NCBI GenBank assembly: GCA_017307375.1
Contig: JAFKFH010000008.1
Coordinates: 358,907 to 422,906 of the forward strand
DNA length: 64,000 nt
Source of the DNA: Alphaproteobacteria bacterium
Lineage (GTDB): Bacteria; Pseudomonadota; Alphaproteobacteria; Ferrovibrionales; Ferrovibrionaceae
Direction of reading: 5' to 3'
Below, in pieces: positions 57,825-64,000 of the stretch. Position numbers and translations under genes: made by a program. Within the stretch, counting starts at the first letter, position 1. Each line of letters begins with the position of its first letter. The notes under the pieces are model-generated. The model had not been told where the DNA came from. It saw only the letters and a program-made list of their open reading frames with translations, and searched no databases.

Positions 57825-58829
57825 ATGACACGCGAAGCTGCCATGACCACCCTGGTCGTCGACCGTCCCAACGGCCCGCTTGTTCCGACCGAGCAACTGC
57901 GACCGGTGCCGGCCGCCGGCCAGGTCCTGGTGCGCATCGCCGCCAGCGGGGTCAATCCGCTCGACATGAAGATCCGCGCCGGCGAGGCCGCCCATGCCCG
58001 CCAGCCGCTACCCGCCGTGCTCGGCCTCGACCTTGCCGGGACGGTCGTCGGCACCGGCCCGGGCGTCACCGCCTTTGGTCCGGGCGACGAAGTCTACGGC
58101 ATGGTCGGCGGTGTGGGTGGCCATCAGGGCACGCTGGCGCAGTATGCCGCGGTCGACGCCCGCCTGCTGGCGCCGAAACCTGCATCGTTGTCGATGCGGC
58201 AGGCCGCAGCCCTGCCCCTGGTCGCCATCACCGCCTGGGAAGGTCTTGTCGACCGGGCCGGCCTGGCTTTGGGTCAGACCGTGCTGGTCCACGGCGGCGC
58301 CGGCGGGGTCGGGCATGTTGCCGTCCAGATCGCCCGCGCCGCCGGCGCCACGGTGTTCGCTACCGGATCAGCGGCCGACCGCGACCGGATCGAGGGGCTG
58401 GGAGCCACTGCCATCGACTATCGCGCGGAAACCGTCGAAGACTATGTCGGCCGCCTTACCGCCGGTCGCGGTTTCGACGTGGTCTACGACACGGTCGGCG
58501 GCCCGGTGCTCGACGCGGCCTTCCGCGCCGTGCGCCGGAACGGCCATGTCGTCTCCTGCCTGGGCTGGGGCACGCATGCGCTGGCGCCGCTGTCCTTCCG
58601 GGCGGCGAGCTATTCGGGCGTGTTCACGCTGCTGCCGCTCCTTACCGGCGAGGGGGTGGCGGCGCATGGCGAGATTCTGCGACGCATTGCCGGGCTGGTC
58701 GATTCAGGCCGGCTGACGCCGTTCGTCGATCCCCGCCGCTTTGCCTTCGATCAGGCCGACGCGGCGCATGACCTGGTCAGGACCGGAGCGACGACCGGCA
58801 AGGTCGTGGTCGAGGTGGGGCCATCCTGA
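57825..58829 (+). CDS. Zinc-independent quinone oxidoreductase (MDR family)
   Basis: 334 residues. GroES-like N-terminal fold (VRIASGVNPLDMKIR-like, here IAASGVNPLDMKIRAG), LGLDLAGTVVGTGPGV, and a Rossmann domain VLVHGGAGGVGHVAVQIA for NADPH. There are no catalytic zinc cysteines, which matches the quinone oxidoreductase/enoyl reductase branch. AGGAGA (57812-57817) precedes the ATG at 57825 by 7 bases; the Met six codons on is less likely. It is divergent from lysR, its probable regulator. It may act on quinones or reactive enones. Confidence 0.9.
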   Translation: MTREAAMTTLVVDRPNGPLVPTEQLRPVPAAGQVLVRIAASGVNPLDMKIRAGEAAHARQPLPAVLGLDLAGTVVGTGPGVTAFGPGDEVYGMVGGVGGHQGTLAQYAAVDARLLAPKPASLSMRQAAALPLVAITAWEGLVDRAGLALGQTVLVHGGAGGVGHVAVQIARAAGATVFATGSAADRDRIEGLGATAIDYRAETVEDYVGRLTAGRGFDVVYDTVGGPVLDAAFRAVRRNGHVVSCLGWGTHALAPLSFRAASYSGVFTLLPLLTGEGVAAHGEILRRIAGLVDSGRLTPFVDPRRFAFDQADAAHDLVRTGATTGKVVVEVGPS

Positions 58830-58832
58830 CGG

Positions 58833-59252
58833 TCAGGCCGCCTCCTCGACGATGATCTCGTGATGCATCTCGGCGGACTTGCCCAGCATGATCGAAGCCG
58901 AGCAATATTTGTCGGCCGACAGCTTGACCGCGCGCTCGACCTTGTCGCGCGCGAGGTTGCGACCCTTGACGACGTAGCGCAGGTTGATGCGGGTGAAGAT
59001 CTTGGGCTCGCTATCTGCCCGCTCCGGATCGACCTCGACGACGCAGTCGGTGACCGCCTCGCGCCCCTTCTCGAGGATCATCACGACGTCGAAGGCAGTG
59101 CAGCCGGCAAGGCCTATGAGCAGCATCTCCATCGGCCGGATGCCGAGATTGCGGCCGCCCGCCTCCGGCGCGCCGTCCATGACGGCCGTGTGGCCGCTGC
59201 CCGATTCACCGACGAACATCCGTCCGTCGACCCACACTGCCCGCGCCTTCAT
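58833..59252 (-). CDS. OsmC family protein
   Basis: 139 residues of the OsmC/YhfA fold with the two redox Cys in GLAGCTAFDV and DKYCSAS, and the Glu/Arg surroundings of the family. OsmC proteins reduce organic hydroperoxides; the YhfA branch is less well understood. The ATG at 59250-59252 is preferred, since GGAGG is 6 bases upstream; the ATG at 59256-59258 directly abuts it. It is convergent with the quinone oxidoreductase (3-base gap). Confidence 0.9.
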   Translation of the reverse strand: MKARAVWVDGRMFVGESGSGHTAVMDGAPEAGGRNLGIRPMEMLLIGLAGCTAFDVVMILEKGREAVTDCVVEVDPERADSEPKIFTRINLRYVVKGRNLARDKVERAVKLSADKYCSASIMLGKSAEMHHEIIVEEAA

Positions 59253-59264
59253 GGTCATCCTCCA

Positions 59265-59300
59265 ACGAAAAGGGACGGCGTGCGGTAGCAGGCCGTCCCC
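59265..59300 (-). terminator. Intrinsic terminator after the beta-propeller protein gene
   Basis: On the minus strand: GGGACGGC, a 12-base loop, GCCGTCCC (59272-59299), followed by TTTTCGT. It separates this gene (stop at 59322) from osmC. Confidence 0.75.
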
Positions 59301-59321
59301 ATCAGCGTCAAGCCGCGGCGG

Positions 59322-62300
59322 TCAGAAGCGGAAGCGGCTGATCGCCAGCGTCCGTCCGTTCGGCAGGTTGACCTGTCCGCTATCGTTGCCGGTAAAGGCG
59401 ATGCGCAACTGCCCGACCGGGGTGGCGCCGGAAACGCCGAGCTGGACCTGGCCCAGTTGGGATCCGCCGACATACTGCATCAGCGTCCCGTCGAAGCGGA
59501 GATCGGCACCGAGCGCTGCCTGCGACGAGTACCAGACCGGCAGACCGGCGCCATCGTAGGTCAGCACCGAGACATAGGCCATCTGGCGGACACTGCCGTC
59601 AGGCTGCGGCTGGGTATTGATGGCAACAAAGAAGCCGTTGCCGCCGGCAGAGTCCGTCTCCATCCACCAGCCGGTCTGCGGCAGGCCGGCAAATCCCGTC
59701 ACCGCGCTGCCCGCGATCGGGAACATCGTCAATGCCTGTGCCGCGGCATTGCCGACCTGCAGCGTCGTGGTCCGGCCATCGGCGGCGGTGGTCAGCGTCA
59801 CCCCGACCGCCTGTCCGCCCACGGGGGTGGGGCCCTCCGCCGTGCCGAACGGCGTGCCACCGGTTCGCACCGACAAAGTGCCGCTGCAGGTCAGCCCGGA
59901 CAGCTGGCAGAAGCCGCTGACCCAGCTGGACCGGCCGGCAGCGTCGTAGACCAGACCGCCGATATAGGCCTGGACGCCCCAGCGCTCCAGCAGCCAGCCC
60001 TGCCCGCCGCTGGACGACGACAGATACCAGTAGCCGGACTTTTCGGGCAGCGGCAGCGGGTTGGCCGCCAGATAGGCCTGCGTGCCCGTCGGCGTGCCGT
60101 TGACCAGATCGGTCGCCGTCGAGACGAAAGCGATCTGCGTGCCGTCGCCGGACAGCGCGGGATAAAGGCTGTCGCCGTTGCCGCCGGCGCCCGAGGCGGT
60201 TTGCGTGACCAGCGCGGTCACACCCCGGTCGACGTCGCGCAGCCAGATCTGCGAAAAGCCGTTGCCGGCCGCGCCGACCGAGCGATAGGCGACAAAACGG
60301 CCGTCGGCCGACATGGCAGGCTGATCGCCGGTGCCGACGACGCGCCGCGCACCGGTGGCGACATCGACCTGCACGACCTGGGTGCCGGCAACGAAGGCCA
60401 CGCGGTCGCCACGCGCCGACAGCCGGGCGGCCGAGCCCGCGCCGATCGTGCGCACCGTGTCGGCGGCCATGTCCTTCAGCTTGACCTCGCCGGCATTCTC
60501 GAAGGCGATGTGGCGACCATCCCAGGATATCGATGGGTTCGTGCCCGCGGCGACCACCGCGAGATCGCCGGTGCCGAAGTCCTTTCGCCAGACATGCCGG
60601 CTGCCTTCGGCCGTGACGCCCAGATTGGTCGCATCGCTGTCGAAGGCGACGAAGCGGCCATCGCGGGACACCGACGGGTTGTCCGAGCGGCCGTTGCCGA
60701 CGGCCCCGGCCGCCGTCATCGACACCATGTCGGCCGCCGGCGTCGCCACCTGGTTCAACGCGACACGCGGAAAGCCGAGCGCGGTGCGATAGACCTGCCG
60801 GTTGCCACCCGACGGGGCGGCACTCAGGCTTGCGGCATCGGAAGCGAAGGCCGCATAGGCGCCATCGGCCGACACGGCCGGGCTGGACGACGGGCCGTTC
60901 GCCGCGTTGGCGACGCCGCCACCGGGGATCGCTGTCTGGGTCAATCGATCACGCGCGCCCGACAGGCCGTGATAGCGGACGATGTCGCCGTAGGGTGCGG
61001 ATGCAGCAGGGAACAGGTTGGTAGCGGCAGTCTCGAAGATCATCTGCCCGCCGTCGTGGGACAAGGCCGAGCGGGCAGCAGCACGGTCGCCGTAGACGCG
61101 ATCGAGGCTCATCGAGATCGCCGAGATCGCCACCGGGTTGCGCGGCGCATGAAAACTCATCCGTATCGTCGACGAATAGCTGACGCCGGTCGCCTTGTCG
61201 GTCGCGGTCAGCACCACCGGCAACTCGGCAATCCGCAGCAGCAACGGATAGACCGTGTTCGGCCAGTCGGCCCGCGCATCGGCACGCGCGGTGCGCCGAT
61301 CGGCCAGCGGCTGGATCGGCAGGTCGCCGGGCAGCGGCACAGTGTAGCTGAACGTCGCCGTGGCCGGCTCGAAGCTGATCCAGCCGGGCAGGCTACCCCC
61401 GCCGGCGGGTGCGGCCGTAAAGACGAGGCCCGCAGGATTGGCAAAGTTGCCGGCAAACGACACGCTGCCCGACCCGCTGCCGATGGTCGACACGTTCTCG
61501 GCGGTCGACGGCGGCGTGGTCACGAAGGACGGCGGGGGGGCAGGCGGCGTCGACGGCGTCGGCGTCGGCGGTGTCGGACCGCCCGACAGCGTGAAGGCGG
61601 CCGTACAGGTCGCATTGGCGCCCGCGAGCGTCAGGGCAAACGCTGTCGATGCACCGCTGCAATCGCCGCCCCATCCGGCGAAGCTGGAACCCGCATCGGC
61701 GGTCGCGGTCAGCGAAACCGACGAACCGTCGGCGAGGGCCGTCGAGGTGCAGGTCGTGCCGCAGTTGATCCCGCCGGGGCTGGAGGTCACCGTGCCGCTG
61801 CCGGTGCCGGTTCTGGAGACGGTCACGGTGAAGGTCGGGGGAACGGCGCGAAGGATCAGCGCATCAGAAGAATTGCCGGCAGAGAATGTCAGCGCCGGAT
61901 CGATCAGGTCGCCGGTCGCCCGGCCGGCCACGGCAAACATGCCGTCGGTCGATACGCCCCGCGAGGTGCCGAGCGTGATGCTGGTGCCGTTGCCACCGAT
62001 GGCCTTGGCGACCGTGAACGTGCCGTTCGCGGCCAGGCCGAGAATGGCGGCATCCTGGGCGCCACCAGTACCGACCAGCGGCAATGCCGGCGCCGTCAGG
62101 TCGCCACCGGAAAACTGCGCCCCGACCCGAATCTCGCCGGCCGGATCGACGCCGAGACCGGTGGTCGCGACGGTGACGCCGCTGCCGCCGAAGTTATTCG
62201 CCCAGGCCGCGGTCCCGGCAATCTTGCCGGCTTTCAGCACGAAGCCGTCGGCCGCCCCCCGCAGCGTCATTGCCGGCAGCGTGTCGATCGTCGCCGAGGT

Positions 62301-63371
62301 CGTCATCTCGCCGCCGATGTAGATGTTGGTTGCGTCGACGACGATGGCGGTGGGAAGAAGAACCGTTCCGGACGAACCGGCGTATTGATTGTTCCATTGC
62401 TCGGTCATCGTGCCGCCGTGGTGGCGCAGGGCGAAGATGTCGGTGGCCCCCCGCTGGTTCAGCACGAACGGCTGCATGATCCCGTCGGTGAGCGGACCGC
62501 TGAACTGACCGACCGTGTAGACATAGCCATCGGCGTCGGCCGTCATCGATTTGATATCGACGTTCGTCGGGCCGCCGGCACCGGAATAGGTGATGGCCCG
62601 CGACGCCGGAATCGACAGGGTATTGTCCAGCCTGGCGATGAACCCGTCGCGGACCGAGGGGTCGCCGGTGAACCTGATATTGGAGGTCGAGGTATTCGTG
62701 GTCGTCCCCTTGATGGTACCGCCGATGAAGACGTTGTTTGAGGAGTCGACGGTGATTGCGGTCAGCTTCAGCTCGAACCCGCTGTCGCCGAACTTGCCGA
62801 CGACGGTCGGCGAACCGCCGGCCGGCGCAAACTTCATCACGAAGGAATCGACGCTGCCACCGCGGATCAGGGCGGTGGACGGCAGAATAAGCGCCGCGAC
62901 GCCGGTCAATTGCGCGGCGACGTAGACATTGGGCGGCGACGCGCCGTCGATCGCGATCGCGGTTATGGTATAGTTCGGCGTGCCGGCGGAAATCGCGACG
63001 TTGTTGAAGGAATTGGCCCAGACGACCTTGCCGTTCTTGTCGAACTTGGCGACGAAACCGAGACCGCTGTTCGACGGCGACTGAAGCGTCACCGGCGTGC
63101 CGTCCGCTTTATCGCCGACCGCAAGCGTCGCCATGCCCGCCGGCACGAAGGTGCCGGCGATATAGATGTTGCCGGCGGCATCCGTGGTCGAGACGTCGAT
63201 CTTGATCGCGGAAGCCGAGGGCGTCCCGCTGTTGGAGGCCGGTCCGAACATCTGCCCGGACAGTGCCAGATCGGCAGCGGCCCGCAGCTCGGCCGGCATC
63301 AGCCCGCCCAGGAAAATAATCAGGAACCCTGCGCAGAAGCAACGCCAGGACGCCAAGCAACGCGATATCAT
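59322..63371 (-). CDS. Large secreted beta-propeller protein with PD40-like repeats and C-terminal modules
   Basis: 1349 residues. In order: signal peptide (about 1-31, ending RAAA); an SBBP-type propeller of about 490 residues with repeats like DAAGNIYIAGTF and GFVAKFDKNGKVVWANSF; an InlB-B-type repeat with paired cysteines (about 525-600: GTGSGTVTSSPGGINCGTTC, SFAGWGGDCSG); a Pro-rich linker (TPPTPTPSTPPAPPPS); an Ig-like region (about 630-740); TolB/PD40-like repeats (about 745-1105, such as SPAVSADGAYAAFAS); and two GYWY/GWWM modules (about 1108-1349) ending LPNGRTLAISRFRF. The ATG at 63369-63371 follows GGGAGAG. It should be exported to the surface or medium. It probably binds a polymer or protein; no catalytic site was seen. 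Confidence 0.88.
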   Translation of the reverse strand: MISRCLASWRCFCAGFLIIFLGGLMPAELRAAADLALSGQMFGPASNSGTPSASAIKIDVSTTDAAGNIYIAGTFVPAGMATLAVGDKADGTPVTLQSPSNSGLGFVAKFDKNGKVVWANSFNNVAISAGTPNYTITAIAIDGASPPNVYVAAQLTGVAALILPSTALIRGGSVDSFVMKFAPAGGSPTVVGKFGDSGFELKLTAITVDSSNNVFIGGTIKGTTTNTSTSNIRFTGDPSVRDGFIARLDNTLSIPASRAITYSGAGGPTNVDIKSMTADADGYVYTVGQFSGPLTDGIMQPFVLNQRGATDIFALRHHGGTMTEQWNNQYAGSSGTVLLPTAIVVDATNIYIGGEMTTSATIDTLPAMTLRGAADGFVLKAGKIAGTAAWANNFGGSGVTVATTGLGVDPAGEIRVGAQFSGGDLTAPALPLVGTGGAQDAAILGLAANGTFTVAKAIGGNGTSITLGTSRGVSTDGMFAVAGRATGDLIDPALTFSAGNSSDALILRAVPPTFTVTVSRTGTGSGTVTSSPGGINCGTTCTSTALADGSSVSLTATADAGSSFAGWGGDCSGASTAFALTLAGANATCTAAFTLSGGPTPPTPTPSTPPAPPPSFVTTPPSTAENVSTIGSGSGSVSFAGNFANPAGLVFTAAPAGGGSLPGWISFEPATATFSYTVPLPGDLPIQPLADRRTARADARADWPNTVYPLLLRIAELPVVLTATDKATGVSYSSTIRMSFHAPRNPVAISAISMSLDRVYGDRAAARSALSHDGGQMIFETAATNLFPAASAPYGDIVRYHGLSGARDRLTQTAIPGGGVANAANGPSSSPAVSADGAYAAFASDAASLSAAPSGGNRQVYRTALGFPRVALNQVATPAADMVSMTAAGAVGNGRSDNPSVSRDGRFVAFDSDATNLGVTAEGSRHVWRKDFGTGDLAVVAAGTNPSISWDGRHIAFENAGEVKLKDMAADTVRTIGAGSAARLSARGDRVAFVAGTQVVQVDVATGARRVVGTGDQPAMSADGRFVAYRSVGAAGNGFSQIWLRDVDRGVTALVTQTASGAGGNGDSLYPALSGDGTQIAFVSTATDLVNGTPTGTQAYLAANPLPLPEKSGYWYLSSSSGGQGWLLERWGVQAYIGGLVYDAAGRSSWVSGFCQLSGLTCSGTLSVRTGGTPFGTAEGPTPVGGQAVGVTLTTAADGRTTTLQVGNAAAQALTMFPIAGSAVTGFAGLPQTGWWMETDSAGGNGFFVAINTQPQPDGSVRQMAYVSVLTYDGAGLPVWYSSQAALGADLRFDGTLMQYVGGSQLGQVQLGVSGATPVGQLRIAFTGNDSGQVNLPNGRTLAISRFRF

Positions 63372-63643
63372 CTCTCTCCCCCGACACACCAACGGTCGAC
63401 GGAGACGCCTATCATGGGCCAAATCGAGGCCCCTATTCACCGAAAGGCAGATACGGGCCCCTTGCCTTGGCCGCCGCTTCCCCAATTACCGCGGAAAACT
63501 GCGACTTTCACGGGCTGAAAGACGGAAACCTACCAGGGCAACGTTACATTTTTTTACAAATGCCATTACGGAACGTTACAAATCGCCCGAGTATCGGTTG
63601 TGAAAGAGCGGCGGCCATACTTCCCGGCATGGCCGCCAATGCA
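63372..63643. other. Intergenic region upstream of the beta-propeller gene
   Basis: 272 bases. It holds the propeller gene's promoter region, with an AT-rich segment (about 63540-63600) in which no single sigma70 site stands out, and the hairpin at 63601-63637 that ends the right-hand transporter gene. Confidence 0.4.
63601..63637 (-). terminator. Terminator-like hairpin after the right-edge binding-protein gene
   Basis: GGCGGCCAT and ATGGCCGCC (9-base perfect arms, 10-base loop; 63610-63637), then CTCTTTCA on the minus strand. The short T run makes it a moderate terminator, 6 bases after the stop. Confidence 0.6.
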
Positions 63644-64000
63644 TCAGTTGCCCAGCGGTTCGGACATCACCGGCTCCCACTTCCCGCCCTTGACGATGTT
63701 GAGATAGGCGGCGCCGGTGCCCTGGTGGTTGGTCGCGCTGAACGAGGCGGTGGGGCCGCCGAACATGTCGCGATAGCCGGTGATGCTCTCCATCGCCTTG
63801 ATGAAGCCGTCGACCGTGACGTTCTTGCCGGCACGGTCCAGCGCCATCACTGTCAGGTCGGCACCGGCCCAGCCGTACATCGACCCGGCATTGATGTCCG
63901 ACTTGAACTTCTCCTTATAGGCCTTCAGCCACTCCTGGACCTCGGGCTTGGCCGTTTCCATATAGGGCAGGAAGTTGACCGACCCGGAATAGAATCCTTC
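63644..64000 (-). CDS. Liv-type ABC transporter substrate-binding protein (partial, 5' end outside window)
   Basis: The last 118 codons of a type I periplasmic binding protein. EGFYSGSVNFLPYMETAKPE, KAYKEKFKSDINAGSMYGWA, then GADLTVMALDRAGKNVTVDG and GTGAAYLNIVKGGKWEPVMS are the C-terminal lobe and end of a LivK-like receptor. It differs from the protein at 1185-2378, so the chromosome carries at least two Liv-type receptors. Its permease and ATPase genes are not visible. The hairpin after it suggests it is last in its transcript. Confidence 0.85.
   Translation of the reverse strand, partial: EGFYSGSVNFLPYMETAKPEVQEWLKAYKEKFKSDINAGSMYGWAGADLTVMALDRAGKNVTVDGFIKAMESITGYRDMFGGPTASFSATNHQGTGAAYLNIVKGGKWEPVMSEPLGN

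Noticed and set aside
59457..62741. Very long plus-strand open frame (over 1000 codons) opposite the propeller gene
   Set aside because: The translation is Arg/Gly/His-rich low-complexity typical of the antisense of GC-rich genes, with no domain and no ribosome-binding site; the minus-strand frame has signal peptide and repeats.

Overview
This is a 64-kb stretch of a GC-rich bacterial chromosome. The gene content and regulatory layout fit an alphaproteobacterium, probably Rhodospirillales-like: glyQ-glyS-ppdK in one operon, alpha-type ilvI-ilvH-ilvC, mreBCD-mrdA-rodA, hflKC, an Mrp/ApbC ATPase, a TPP riboswitch before thiC, and many GTG/TTG starts. The assignment is inferred from protein look and synteny, not from a database search. 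Most of the window is ordinary core chromosome. There is no phage, insertion sequence or CRISPR array. One tRNA gene (proline, anticodon CGG) is present.

Layout from left to right. 1-2378 (minus): the start of a branched-chain-amino-acid-type (Liv) ABC transporter, with the binding protein first, then LivG and a LivF cut by the window edge. 2575-7462 (plus): a divergent, tightly overlapping operon of a TetR regulator, a crotonase, an acyl-CoA synthetase, two hotdog-fold proteins, an alpha/beta hydrolase and an SRPBCC protein. A 25-bp sequence occurs once in front of each divergent unit and probably joins them in one regulon. 7503-12751: a Crp-type regulator, tatA, a SHOCT lipoprotein, a LysE exporter and a large secreted subtilase. 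13040-18643: the rod-shape operon. 18985-24139: leuA, then thiC with its riboswitch, a deacetylase-like protein and a methyltransferase. 25722-30014: a deoxyribose-phosphate operon (SorC-type DeoR, DeoC and a two-domain ALDH16-like dehydrogenase). 30074-36868: a DUF983 protein, ilvIHC, miaA, serB and an orphan TctC-like protein. 36995-44475: degP, a DUF2252 protein, hflKC, mrp and a serine hydrolase. 44606-47573: a complete tripartite tricarboxylate transporter. 47793-53625: glyQ-glyS-ppdK. 53702-59252: sppA, a TrmN6-like methyltransferase, a polyprenyl diphosphate synthase, tRNA-Pro, LysR, a quinone oxidoreductase and OsmC. 59322-63371: a 1349-residue secreted beta-propeller protein. 63644-64000: the C-terminal end of a second Liv-type binding protein.

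How the genes work together. The left 7.5 kb looks like one uptake-and-activation system: a Liv-type importer, a CoA ligase and acyl-CoA-modifying enzymes under a shared TetR repressor. Its substrate cannot be read from the sequence. The deoxyribose operon is a coherent pathway: DeoC makes acetaldehyde and glyceraldehyde 3-phosphate, and the dehydrogenase can oxidise the acetaldehyde. The two large secreted proteins (9980-12751 and 59322-63371) lie 47 kb apart but share the same C-terminal module, ending in a PxGR...R-aromatic-x-F signature, and the same cysteine-bearing repeat.

Regulatory signals could be read well. There are several sigma70-type promoters with 17-bp spacers, four of them with TTGACC as the -35 box. 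Hairpin-plus-T-tract terminators follow the SRPBCC gene, tatA, ilvC, tctC, ppdK and the propeller gene. Two regulator genes (deoR and lysR) appear to be transcribed as leaderless or nearly leaderless mRNAs.
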